A DNA stretch of 64,000 nucleotides from Streptomyces sp. V4I2 (GTDB taxonomy: Bacteria > Actinomycetota > Actinomycetes > Streptomycetales > Streptomycetaceae), in the NCBI RefSeq assembly GCF_030817655.1, contig NZ_JAUSZM010000003.1:8804001-8868000 (forward strand), written 5' to 3'. This document shows positions 32,657-40,946 of this stretch, piece by piece; the stretch's first letter is position 1; each line of letters begins with the position of its first letter. The position numbers were made by a program, and so were the translations under genes. The notes beneath the pieces are model-generated. The model did no database searches. It had not been told where the DNA came from and saw only the letters and a program-made list of their open reading frames with translations.

Positions 32657-34398
32657 TGCTGGTCCTTCCGGTCGATGACCGGCAGCACCAGGCGGCTGGG
32701 GTGGTTCGGCCCGTGGTGGATGTGGTTGACCGCGGGGATCATCTGCTCCTCGCTCTCGTGAGCGATGACGCCGCTGGTGTTGGTGTTGCGGTCGTAGCGG
32801 GGGAAGTTGCTGCTGGAGACGTCCACGCGGATGCGGTGACCGGGAAGGAACACATTGGAGGTGCCCGTCATGTCGATGGTGATCTCGTAGACCGTGCCCG
32901 GCTCCATCATTTCTTCGGTGGCGAGGCCGCTTCGGTAGCGGGTGCGCAGGATCCCGTCGCACAGGTTGATCGCCTTGCCGTCGGGGAAGACGTCGACGAG
33001 CTTGGCGGTGAAGTCGGTGTCCACCGCCGACGAGGAGACGAACAGCTCCAGGCTGACCGGGCCGGTGACCTCGACGGCCTCGTCGAGTACGGGCGTGGCG
33101 AAGCACAGGACGTCCTCGCGGCCGGCGACCGTCCGCTGGTCGACCGGGCCGCAGAACCCCGGCGTCGTCGGCATCGACGCCCCGCCGGCCGAGGGAACCG
33201 GGCGGCGCGGGTCGTAGAGATAGGTCTCGTGCCCGGCGCCGGCCGGCGCCTCGGTCGTCAACACGCCGTCGCCGCCCGCGGTGTTGGCGGGACCGGCGCT
33301 GGTGAGGTGGAAGTCGGTCCACCTCGTGTCGGGCAGCGGCCACTCCTGCTCGTCGCGCCACTGGTCGATGCCCATCACGAAGATCTTCACGGGCGCCACG
33401 CCGTCCAGCGCGGTGGTGTCGCCGCGGAGCCAGCGGTCGAAGAACTTCACATGCAGGCCGGTCAGGCCCAGCATGTCGGCACTGGCCAGCGGCCCGAAGG
33501 AGCGGTCGGGATAGACGCCACTCGTGGAGAGGTGATCCCACGGACCGATGATCAGCCGCTGCCCGTCACGCGCCTGCGCACTGCCCGCCTTCTGGCGGGC
33601 GGTGGTGTAGGTGCGCAGGGTCTGCCCGATGTAGAGGTCGTACCAGCCACCGATGTTCAGCGCCGGGACGGTGACGTTCTTGAGCTCGGGCGTGAGCTCC
33701 ATGGCATCCCAGTACCCGTCGTGGGACGGGTGGGCCATCCAGTCGTCCCACCACTTCCCGTACGCCGCCAGGACCGGAACCTCCGCCGTCGGCAGCACAT
33801 CGTTCAGCGGCTCCGGGAACAGGAACGCCTGCCCGAGCTCCTGCAGCTGGGACAAGGTGTCCTCGCCGAGGCCCAGGGACCGCTGCGCGTCAGCCGCGTA
33901 CATCATGGCGTTCCACACCGTGACCAGGCTCAGTGAGAGCGCACCGCCCGGTGAGTACCAGGGCGCCTCGTAATTGTCGATCGAGGTGAGGGCCGGAGCG
34001 ATCGCCTTGAGGCCCGGGGCGCCGGTCACGGCGGTCTCCCACTGGACCATCCCGAGGTAGGACGGCCCGTACATGCCCACCGTGCCGTCCGACCAGGGCT
34101 GGTCGGTGATCCAGGCGACGGTGTCCTCGCCGTCGGCCCGGTCGGCCATATGAGGAACGAACTCGCCTTCCGAGCGGTGGGTGCCCCGGCAGTCCTGCAC
34201 CACCACCGCGTACCCGGCCTGCACCAGTGCCAGAAGGTCGGGGGTGGTCGACTGGCTGATGGCCATCACGTCCTTGCCGTAGGGCAGGCGCACGAGCAGC
34301 GTCGGAGCCTCCCCGTCGGCCGGCCGCCACACATTGGCGGCGAGGGCCACGCCGTCACGCATCGGAACCCGGACGTCTATCTCGTACAGGTGCTGCAT
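32653..34398 (-). CDS. CocE/NonD-family hydrolase (X-Pro dipeptidyl-peptidase fold)
   Basis: The 581-residue hydrolase has an alpha/beta-hydrolase domain with the nucleophile Ser in GMYGPSYLG, a likely acidic residue nearby, and the His in GPWDHLS. A C-terminal jelly-roll domain follows (AVEVTGPVSLELFVSSSAVD). Family members cleave esters (cocaine esterase), amides or dipeptides. No signal peptide is seen, so it should be cytoplasmic. It heads a four-gene operon with acyl-CoA synthetase, crotonase and SDR. This suggests that an ester or amide is hydrolysed and its acyl part degraded by a beta-oxidation-like route. A GAGGAGC site precedes the ATG, and a TetR operator candidate lies ~40 bases upstream. 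Confidence 0.88.
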   Translation of the reverse strand: MQHLYEIDVRVPMRDGVALAANVWRPADGEAPTLLVRLPYGKDVMAISQSTTPDLLALVQAGYAVVVQDCRGTHRSEGEFVPHMADRADGEDTVAWITDQPWSDGTVGMYGPSYLGMVQWETAVTGAPGLKAIAPALTSIDNYEAPWYSPGGALSLSLVTVWNAMMYAADAQRSLGLGEDTLSQLQELGQAFLFPEPLNDVLPTAEVPVLAAYGKWWDDWMAHPSHDGYWDAMELTPELKNVTVPALNIGGWYDLYIGQTLRTYTTARQKAGSAQARDGQRLIIGPWDHLSTSGVYPDRSFGPLASADMLGLTGLHVKFFDRWLRGDTTALDGVAPVKIFVMGIDQWRDEQEWPLPDTRWTDFHLTSAGPANTAGGDGVLTTEAPAGAGHETYLYDPRRPVPSAGGASMPTTPGFCGPVDQRTVAGREDVLCFATPVLDEAVEVTGPVSLELFVSSSAVDTDFTAKLVDVFPDGKAINLCDGILRTRYRSGLATEEMMEPGTVYEITIDMTGTSNVFLPGHRIRVDVSSSNFPRYDRNTNTSGVIAHESEEQMIPAVNHIHHGPNHPSRLVLPVIDRKDQQ

Positions 34399-34438
34399 CG
34401 GTGCTCCTCGTTGAGCCTCGGCGGCGTTGCCAGGATGT

Positions 34439-34465
34439 GGGTACGTTAAGAGGTACGAAAGTACC
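34439..34465. promoter_or_regulatory. TetR operator candidate upstream of the cocE-like operon
   Basis: It contains GGTAC-GAAA-GTACC, a perfect inverted repeat, preceded by GGGTACGTT. The whole 27-base element matches the one before the tetR gene when read in the opposite direction. The position just upstream of the operon start suits repression. Confidence 0.68.
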
Positions 34466-35005
34466 CTGTCAATTACCTCACGAAGTGCTGACCTGGAGAT
34501 CGACGGCGCACCCCATGGCTGCTGTGGACCCACGCCGCCGAGGTGGAACAAGGCGCCGCTTGAGTTCCTGGCCAAGTAGGGTCCCGGCCCAGAGTCCAGG
34601 GGAGCGGCACCCGAAAGAAGTCCGCGATGTCGGCTGCGCGATCGCTGGGGCGGTCGGGGTGGAAGGGCGCGCGCCCGGCCAGGAGGTGGTAGAGCGGATT
34701 CCGGGAAGCAGCAGCCAACGGCCCTTGTCGAAGCGGACGTTGGCGGGCCGGGCGAGCCGACGCGGTACCCGTACAAGCCGTGCGCGACCAGTCGTAGCGG
34801 CTCTGCTCGACCGGCTTGCCCGGGACAGCCGTACCTCCTCATTGCCCACGCGCTGTGGTGGTGACCGGTCGGCACGGTCCTGATCCTGATGTTCACCAGG
34901 GCTGATGGTGGCGGCCGCGGTGTTCTACACCGGGCGGGATGGTGGGACCCGCTCGGGGCCCGGGCCCCAAGGAGGACGGCGCTCTGCGCGAAGCGACCCG
35001 CCTGG
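34466..35005. other. Gene-free stretch upstream of the hydrolase operon
   Basis: Several overlapping open frames, none with recognisable motifs or a good ribosome-binding site. It presumably contains decayed sequence. Confidence 0.4.
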
Positions 35006-35400
35006 TTACTTGGTAGGCAGTGCCGTGAACGCCGCCAGGGTGTGGGTGACGAAACCGCGCAGTCGGCGGTCCGTGCCGAAGTTCGGGTCGTTCATCATGC
35101 TCAGCAGCTTTATCCAGGGGTCGATGTCACCCACCGGTACCCGCTTGTTCTGCGCTTCCGGTCGGCGGGCGCAGAGGCGGCCCCTGCCCACGGTCCTGAG
35201 CTGGGTGAGTGAGCTGACCCCGGCGGCGCCCGCCGCAGCCGTGTACGCGGTGCGCAGTTGGTCGTCGGCCTGATCCGCGAGGAGGCCCGGCAGCTGGACG
35301 TAGTAGCCCAGGCCGGTCAGGTTCGCGCGTACGGTCAGTGGGTCGGTGAAGGACTTCACGCCGTTGGGCACCGGCCGGTGAGTGGTGCCGGCAGGCCTTT
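35006..35400 (-). pseudogene. Unrecognised C-terminal protein fragment
   Basis: The reverse frame ends in a well-formed stretch (TVRANLTGLGYYVQLPGLLA, then RTAYTAAAGAAGVSSLTQLR, IDPWIKLLSMMNDPNFGTDR, RLRGFVTHTLAAFTALPTK) and a TAA stop, rare in this GC context. The ~110 residues look like the C-terminus of a genuine helical protein. Its front part is replaced by a paaD fragment in the same frame. I do not recognise the family. Confidence 0.45.
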
Positions 35401-35620
35401 TCCGCGTCGCCCGCGAGGGCGGCGTTGAGAGGGCGGACCGCGGCCGAGGCCGGGCAGCCGGAGTAGGTCGGGGTGGGCTGACGACGACCGTCCCGTCCTC
35501 ACCGACCTCGACGTCCCGTAGCACGCCGAGGTCGGCCAGGGTGAGCATGGGCAGTTCGGGGTCCGGAACGCGCTCGGTGATGCGCTGGGCGCGGCGCACG
35601 TCCGTGAGTACGGTCACCAT
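35401..35620 (-). pseudogene. paaD: paaD (phenylacetyl-CoA epoxidase subunit) N-terminal fragment
   Basis: The sequence begins MVTVLTDVRRAQRITERVPD then PELPMLTLADLGVLRDVEVG, the DUF59/MIP18-like start of PaaD. After VVS the frame shifts, and a second frame continues PTPTYSGCPASAAVRPLNAA, the conserved Cys-containing TYSGCP loop. It is cut after ~70 residues. PaaD helps assemble the di-iron epoxidase PaaABCE. The ATG overlaps the end of the paaC fragment, preserving operon order. Confidence 0.75.
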
Positions 35621-35829
35621 GCCGCCTCCGGGTGGGCGCGGGCCACGCTCTGCAGCTCGGTCAGCAGGGGAGCGAGGTGCTCGGTGTGCTCGCCGTCGCG
35701 GGCGACGCCGGGCAGCGGCCGGTACACCGGCAGGGGCAGGCGGGCCGCCTCCATGACCTGCTTCAACACCGCCCCCACCGCGTCCCGGACGTCGTACACG
35801 GTGAACAGCTCGTCCAGGTACGGCGAGAC
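35614..35829 (-). pseudogene. paaC: paaC (phenylacetyl-CoA epoxidase structural subunit) C-terminal fragment
   Basis: Only the last ~70 residues remain: YLDELFTVYDVRDAVGAVLK then EAARLPLPVYRPLPGVARDG and LTELQSVARAHPEA, followed by the stop that overlaps the paaD start. This matches the PaaC tail and the usual paaC-paaD order. The homology ends exactly where an aldehyde dehydrogenase fragment on the opposite strand begins. Confidence 0.72.
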
Positions 35830-35990
35830 TCACCAAGGTCGCCGGTCTCGTCGCGGACGCCGTTGCCAAGGGCGCGCAGGTACTGTGCGGCGGGTCGCGG
35901 ATCGACGGCCCCGGCTGCTTCTACGAGCCGACCGTGCTCGGAAGGCTCGCAGCGGACAGCAACCTGCTCACGCAGGAGATCTTCGGGCTC
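35829..35990 (+). pseudogene. NAD(P)-dependent aldehyde dehydrogenase internal fragment
   Basis: LTKVAGLVADAVAKGAQVLC then IDGPGCFYEPTVLGRLAADS and LLTQEIFG is the segment between the catalytic Cys and the EE(I/L)FGP motif of succinate-semialdehyde-type ALDHs. About 53 residues remain and both ends are missing. It abuts the paaC fragment with no spacer. Confidence 0.72.
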
Positions 35991-36072
35991 CAGCAGGCGC
36001 CAGGCGGTCTCGGGCCGCTCGAGCTCCTCTGTCGCCTCCCCACGGCTGCCGCCATGTCGAGGTGCAGGGCCG

Positions 36073-36290
36073 TCAGGCGGAACCGTCGTCGGCCGCCGCC
36101 GGTGGCCGGCCGGTGGTGCGGCGTGCCACCAGGGCGGGGGAGAGGCGGACCTGGGTCGAGGGCCGGTTCCGGTCGGCGATCCGGCGATCCGGTCCTGGGC
36201 GAGACGGGCGGCGTTTCCGCCGATCTCGCGGCCCGCCTGGCCGACGCTGGTGAGGGAGATCGGGCCGAGCGCGTCCCGCCGACCGGGCAC
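36073..36290 (-). pseudogene. LacI-family regulator C-terminal fragment
   Basis: The reverse strand reads LGPISLTSVGQAGREIGGNA then ARLAQDRIAG, and after a frameshift TQVRLSPALVARRTTG to a stop. This is the LacI C-terminus (consensus LTTVxQPxxEIGxxAxxLLLxRI...LPxxLVVRxST). It points away from the sugar ABC operon and may be the broken original repressor of that operon. Confidence 0.65.
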
Positions 36291-36314
36291 ATCACCCCGA
36301 AGCCACCCATACCG

Positions 36315-36336
36315 ATTTCGCTACAAGTTCCGAAAT
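36315..36336. promoter_or_regulatory. Inverted repeat ATTTCG-N10-CGAAAT before the sugar ABC operon
   Basis: Six-base perfect arms sit in an AT-rich patch that is unusual for this genome, about 110 bases before the binding-protein start. This is a candidate operator for the ROK regulator encoded within the operon, or for the lost LacI protein. Confidence 0.45.
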
Positions 36337-36444
36337 TATTCGTGACGGCCCCGTGCATGTGGCCGAAATGCATCGCTCATAGCTTCGCTCCTGGGTCCGT
36401 CGGACCGAAAACGCTACTTCCCCCTGAAATCCCAGGAGCCCAAG

Positions 36445-37746
36445 GTGCCCAACCTCTCCAGACGCGGTGCCCTGAAGCTGACCGCCGGTATGGCCGTCCT
36501 CGGCACCCTCGGCCTGACGGGCTGCGGGCGCGAGGACGACACCGCCGCCGCGAAAGCCTCCGCCAAGCCGATCGACGACTCCCCGGCCACCGGCACCGTC
36601 ACCGTCTGGGCCGCCCAGGGCGACGCCGACGTGCTCGAGAAGGTCATCGAGCCCTTCAAGGCCGCGAACCCGGACGTCACCGTGAAGGTCACGCTGATCC
36701 CGAACGCCGAGTACTACACCAAGCTCCAGTCGGCCGTCGCGGCGGGCAAGGGGCCCGACGTCGCCCAGTTCTTCCCCGAGTCGCAGGCGCAGTTCCTCGA
36801 CCCGTCGATCCTGCGGCCCGTGCCGGACGGCCTCGTCGACCCGGACGGCTTCTTCAAGAGCCTGTGGGACGCGGGCGTGGTCGACGACGTGGCCTACACC
36901 GTGCCCTGGTACGCCTACACGTACGCCCTCGTCTACCGCGCCGACCTGGCCAAGAAGGCAGGGGTCGAGGCGCCGGCCACGTGGGAGGAGATGGTGCCGT
37001 TCTTCAAGGCCCTCCAGGGCGCCGGTGCCAAGCGCGGCCTGGGTGCCGACAACGGGTGGGACATCTTCAACGGCCAGGACGTCGCGATGTACGCCTGGCA
37101 GGCCGGCGGCTCGCTGCTCTCCTCCGACGGGACCTGGACACTCGACACGCCGGCGATGGTCGACGCGCTGAAGTACAACGCGTCGTTCTTCACCTCGGGC
37201 ATCGCGGACACGGCCACGCCCACGTTCCTCGACGCCCAGCCGTACTTCGTCAGCGGCAAGACCGCCACGATGATCACCGGGCCGTGGGTGATCGGGCAGC
37301 TCGACACCGCCGCGAAGAAGAAGGGCTGGACATCCTCCCATGTGGCCACCGCACCCCTGCCGGCCGGGTCCTCGGGCAACGTCTCCTTCTCCGCCGGCGG
37401 CAGCTGGGGCGTCCTCGCGGGCGGCGGCGACGCGGACGCGTCGTGGAAGCTCGTCCGGTACATGGCGAAGCCGAGCACCCAGGTCGCCCAGTACCAGGCG
37501 TACAGCTCGCTGCCGGCGGTCATCTCGGCCTGGGAGGACCCCGCCATCAAGGGCCAGCCGCTGCTCGACGCCTTCCTCACGCAGCTGAAGAACACCCGGA
37601 CCTTCCCGCAGGTCACCACCTGGCAGCAGGTCGCGACCCGGATCGGCAAGGAGACTGAAGCCGTGGTCAAGGGCACGTCGACCGCCGAGAAGGCCGCCGC
37701 GACCATCCAGTCGTACGCCGAAAGCCTCGGCACGGGCGCGAAGTGA
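36445..37746 (+). CDS. Extracellular sugar-binding lipoprotein of an ABC importer (family 1 SBP)
   Basis: The 433-residue protein has a Tat-like signal (SRRGALKLTAG) and a lipobox ending at Cys27 (GTLGLTGC). It is thus a membrane-anchored solute-binding protein, probably exported folded. The mature part has the MalE/UgpB-like pattern (GTVTVWAAQGDADVLEKVIE at the start, then a TMITGPWVIGQLD-type hinge). Translation begins at GTG with AGGAG upstream. It is the first gene of the locus. The two permeases follow, and no ATPase gene is present. Such Streptomyces importers usually borrow the shared MsiK ATPase encoded elsewhere. Confidence 0.9.
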   Translation: MPNLSRRGALKLTAGMAVLGTLGLTGCGREDDTAAAKASAKPIDDSPATGTVTVWAAQGDADVLEKVIEPFKAANPDVTVKVTLIPNAEYYTKLQSAVAAGKGPDVAQFFPESQAQFLDPSILRPVPDGLVDPDGFFKSLWDAGVVDDVAYTVPWYAYTYALVYRADLAKKAGVEAPATWEEMVPFFKALQGAGAKRGLGADNGWDIFNGQDVAMYAWQAGGSLLSSDGTWTLDTPAMVDALKYNASFFTSGIADTATPTFLDAQPYFVSGKTATMITGPWVIGQLDTAAKKKGWTSSHVATAPLPAGSSGNVSFSAGGSWGVLAGGGDADASWKLVRYMAKPSTQVAQYQAYSSLPAVISAWEDPAIKGQPLLDAFLTQLKNTRTFPQVTTWQQVATRIGKETEAVVKGTSTAEKAAATIQSYAESLGTGAK

Positions 37747-37753
37747 GCCGCCC

Positions 37754-38671
37754 ATGACCACCACCACGCCCGTTGCGGGCACTCGGCAGCGCGCCCGGCG
37801 GCGCACCCGTCATACGGCCGTCGCCTGGCTGTTCCTCACACCGTTCGCCCTCGTGTTCCTGCTCTACACGGCCGTCCCCACCGTCGCCGCGCTCGGCTTC
37901 AGCTTCACCGACCTGCGGGGCACGGACCTCAGGCACCCGCTCGCGGTCGACTTCACCGGCCTGGACAACTTCGTCCGGCTGTTCCAGGACGACAGCTTCC
38001 TGCGCGACATCCTGAACACCGCCCTGTTCGTGGCCGTCGGCGTGCCGCTGACCATGCTGATCGGCTTCGGGCTGGCCGTCGCGCTGAACTCCGGCATCCG
38101 CCGGCTGCGCGGCACCTTCCGGACGCTCTTCTTCGCGCCGGTCGTCACCAACGTGGTGGCGGTCGCCCTGATCTGGCAGTACGCCTTCTACGCCGACGGC
38201 ACCGTCAACAAGGCGCTCGGCGCCGTCGGCCTCGCCGGACCGAACTGGCTGGACGACCCGGACCTCGCCATGCCCGTGGTCATCCTGCTCGGCGTGTGGC
38301 GCAACTTCGGCACCGCGATGGTGCTGTTCCTCGCCGGGCTGCAGGCCGTCCCGGACGACGTGTACGAGGCGGCCTCCCTCGACGGGGCGGGAAAGCGGCG
38401 GCAGTTGTGGCACATCACCCTGCCGCTGCTGCTGCCGACCACCCTGATGGTGTCCGTGCTGCTGACCGTGTTCTACCTCCAGGTCTTCGACGAGCCGTAC
38501 CTGCTCACGGACGGCGGCCCGCTCGGCTCCACCGAGTCCGTGGCGCTGTACACCTACCACCAGTTCGGGGCCGGCGAGTTCGGGATGTCCTCGGCCGCGT
38601 CCTTCGTGATGCTCGTCCTGGTGGCCGTGGTGAGTCTTGTCCAGTTCCGACTGCTGAGGCCCCGCGCATGA
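37754..38671 (+). CDS. Sugar ABC transporter permease (MalF/UgpA-like)
   Basis: This is a 305-residue permease with six predicted membrane helices; the first is at residues ~24-46 after a basic cytoplasmic N-terminus. The EAA loop is YEAASLDGAGKRRQLWHITL, the site that contacts the ATPase. It begins 8 nt after the binding-protein stop and overlaps the next permease by 4 nt. It belongs to the carbohydrate uptake transporter-1 family. Confidence 0.9.
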   Translation: MTTTTPVAGTRQRARRRTRHTAVAWLFLTPFALVFLLYTAVPTVAALGFSFTDLRGTDLRHPLAVDFTGLDNFVRLFQDDSFLRDILNTALFVAVGVPLTMLIGFGLAVALNSGIRRLRGTFRTLFFAPVVTNVVAVALIWQYAFYADGTVNKALGAVGLAGPNWLDDPDLAMPVVILLGVWRNFGTAMVLFLAGLQAVPDDVYEAASLDGAGKRRQLWHITLPLLLPTTLMVSVLLTVFYLQVFDEPYLLTDGGPLGSTESVALYTYHQFGAGEFGMSSAASFVMLVLVAVVSLVQFRLLRPRA

Positions 38672-39549
38672 CCGCTCTCACCGCGTTGCGGAACGCCGCG
38701 ACCACCACCGACCGCCTCGCCGCGCCCCGCCGGTCCGTCGCCCGGCCGCTGCTCTACGCCGCGCTGGTGCTGTGCGCGCTGCTCACGACGCTCCCGTTCT
38801 TCTGGGTGGTCAGCGGCTCGTTGCGCAGCCTCGACGAGATCCGCTCCGACCCCGGCGCCTGGCTCCCGCAGCAGGTCACCTTCGACAACTTCCTGCGACT
38901 GTTCAGAACGGAGGGTTTCGGCCAGTTCGTGGTCAACAGCGTCGTGGTCGCGGTCATCGTGGTGGCGGGCAACATCGTCGCGGCGTCGGCCGCCGGGTAC
39001 GCCCTCGCCAAGCTCGACTTCGCGGGCAGACGGATCGCGTTCGGCGCGGTCATGGCGGCGATGATGGTGCCGTTCACCGCGGTGTTCGTCACCCAGTTCG
39101 TGATCACCGTCGACCTCGGCCTGGCGGACACCCTCACCGGTATCGCCCTGCCCGGCGTGGCGATGCCGCTGTCCGTCTTCATCATGCGGCAGTACGCGGC
39201 GTCGATCCCCGACGAACTCCTCGAAGCGGCCCGGATCGACGGCGCGGGCGAGTTCCGGATCTTCTTCCGGATCTTTCTTCCGCTGGCGGGCCCCGCCGTC
39301 GCGACGATCACGATCATGTCGTTCCTCGCCTCGTGGAACAACTTCATCTGGCCGCTCATCGTCGCCCAGAGCATGTCCACCTACACGCTGCCGGTGGGCC
39401 TCGCCGCCACCAGCCAGGCGGCCGCCCACGTCACGGACTACGGCCTGCTGCTCGCCGGTGCGATCGTCGTGATGCTGCCGGTGCTGCTGCTCTTCCTGTT
39501 CCTGCAGCGCTACTTCGTGCAGGGGATCTCCGGAACGGGAATGCGGTGA
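38668..39549 (+). CDS. Sugar ABC transporter permease (MalG/UgpE-like)
   Basis: The 293-residue second permease carries its EAA motif in LLEAARIDGAGEFRIFFRIF. The C-terminus ends QRYFVQGISGTGMR, the typical 'Q(R/K)xFVxGxxxGAVK'-like tail of MalG relatives. The ATGA overlap with the first permease and GTGA overlap with the esterase gene show one polycistronic message. Together with the upstream genes it imports an oligosaccharide, glycoside or nucleoside-like substrate. Confidence 0.9.
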   Translation: MTALTALRNAATTTDRLAAPRRSVARPLLYAALVLCALLTTLPFFWVVSGSLRSLDEIRSDPGAWLPQQVTFDNFLRLFRTEGFGQFVVNSVVVAVIVVAGNIVAASAAGYALAKLDFAGRRIAFGAVMAAMMVPFTAVFVTQFVITVDLGLADTLTGIALPGVAMPLSVFIMRQYAASIPDELLEAARIDGAGEFRIFFRIFLPLAGPAVATITIMSFLASWNNFIWPLIVAQSMSTYTLPVGLAATSQAAAHVTDYGLLLAGAIVVMLPVLLLFLFLQRYFVQGISGTGMR

Positions 39550-40946
39550 CCGAGATGAACCCCCTCGACGCACCCGGAGAGCCGGACGCCGTGCTCGCTC
39601 CCGCCGGCACGATCGTCGGCCGGCGCGACGGCCGGACACGACGCTTCCTCGGCATCCCCTTCGCCCAACCGCCCACGGGCACACGGCGGTTCGCCGCACC
39701 GGTCCCACGCGGCCGGTTCCGCCAGCCGTACGACGCGTCCCGGCACGGCGCCACCTCCCAGCGCGTGCCCCTGTTCGCCACGACCACCGTGCCGGAACCG
39801 TCGGTCCCGGGCGACGACGTGCTGAACCTCGGCGTCGTCGCCCCGGCCGCGGACGACGACCGCGGGCCCTTCCCGGTCCTGGTGTGGATCCACGGCGGCG
39901 CGTTCCTCGCGGGGAGCCCGGCCAGCCCGTGGTACGACGGCCGCGCCTTCGCCCGCGACGGCGTCGTCTGCGTCACCGTCGGCTACCGTCTCGGCGTCGA
40001 CGGCTTCGCCGTACTGGACGGCGTCCCCACCAACCTCGGCCTGCGGGACCTGCTGCTCGCCCTCGACTGGGTGCGGGAGAACATCGCAGCCTTCGGCGGA
40101 GACCCGGACCGGGTCACCGTCGCCGGCCAGTCGGCCGGGGGAGCGGCGGTCCTCGCGCTGCTCTCCTCACCCGCCCGCGACGGCCGCTTCCACCGCGCGG
40201 TCAGTCTGTCCGGCGGCTTCTTCGAGGCGGGCGCCGTACCTGACTTCCTGGACGAACTCGGGGACAGGCTCGGCGTTTCCGCAACCCGCGCCGGGTTCGG
40301 CGGCCGTCCCGTGGAGGAGCTCCAGCGGGCTGTGCTCGACCTGCGGGACGAGAGGGGCGGCGACGGCATGCTCGTACTCGCCCCGTTCGTCGGCGACGAC
40401 ATCCTGCCGGTGCCGGTCGCCGACGGACTCGCCGCGCACGGGCACGACATACCGCTGCTGCTCGGGGCGACGGGGGACGAGTTCGACAGCGGCGCCGATT
40501 CGTCCGACGAAGGCCGCCTCGCCGGAACCCGCCTCACCGACACCCTGTTCCGCGCCGCCTGCCCGCGCGCCGCGGCCGCCCGTCGCGACGCCGCCGCCGG
40601 CACCTGGCTGTACTCCTTCGAGTGGCCCTCGCCCGTGCTCGGCGGCGCCGCGCACTGCGTCGACATCCCGTACTTCTTCGACGTCCTCGACGCCGCGGGA
40701 GTCGCCCAGGCACTGGGCCCGAACCCGCCCCGGGAACTGGCCACGTCGATGCACGCCGACCTGACCGCGTTCGTCCACGACCGGGACCCGGCCTGGACGA
40801 GAGCGACCGGGGCCATCGGCGATCCGGCGCGCGAGTACGGCCGGCCCGGCGCGGCGCTCGTCGCCGACACCACGGGCGGGTTCGATCCCGTCGTACGGCC
40901 GGAGTCAGGGTCACCGTCGGGGTCCGAGGCGGCAGGGGCATGCTGA
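39546..40946 (+). CDS. Type-B carboxylesterase
   Basis: The 466-residue carboxylesterase/lipase has an RFLGIPFAQPPTGTRRF N-terminal signature, oxyanion hole VWIHGGAFLAGSP, nucleophile Ser in VAGQSAGGAAV, acidic residue in GATGDEFDSG, and His in GGAAHCVDIPYFFD. No signal peptide is present, so it acts in the cytoplasm after uptake. It probably removes an acyl group from the imported compound. The GTG start overlaps the permease stop; an ATG nine bases on is also possible. Inclusion of an esterase in a sugar-import operon suggests an acylated glycoside substrate. Confidence 0.88.
   Translation: MTEMNPLDAPGEPDAVLAPAGTIVGRRDGRTRRFLGIPFAQPPTGTRRFAAPVPRGRFRQPYDASRHGATSQRVPLFATTTVPEPSVPGDDVLNLGVVAPAADDDRGPFPVLVWIHGGAFLAGSPASPWYDGRAFARDGVVCVTVGYRLGVDGFAVLDGVPTNLGLRDLLLALDWVRENIAAFGGDPDRVTVAGQSAGGAAVLALLSSPARDGRFHRAVSLSGGFFEAGAVPDFLDELGDRLGVSATRAGFGGRPVEELQRAVLDLRDERGGDGMLVLAPFVGDDILPVPVADGLAAHGHDIPLLLGATGDEFDSGADSSDEGRLAGTRLTDTLFRAACPRAAAARRDAAAGTWLYSFEWPSPVLGGAAHCVDIPYFFDVLDAAGVAQALGPNPPRELATSMHADLTAFVHDRDPAWTRATGAIGDPAREYGRPGAALVADTTGGFDPVVRPESGSPSGSEAAGAC

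Noticed and set aside
31013..33541. An acyl-CoA synthetase with a ~295-residue N-terminal extension
   Set aside because: The extension is an out-of-frame read of the cocE-like gene; the GTG at 32656 in a GTGA overlap gives the normal family start.
37754..39549. A missing ATPase gene hidden in another frame of the sugar importer operon
   Set aside because: No Walker A/signature pair was seen in any frame from 36.4 to 45.2 kb; use of a shared MsiK-type ATPase encoded elsewhere is the usual Streptomyces solution.
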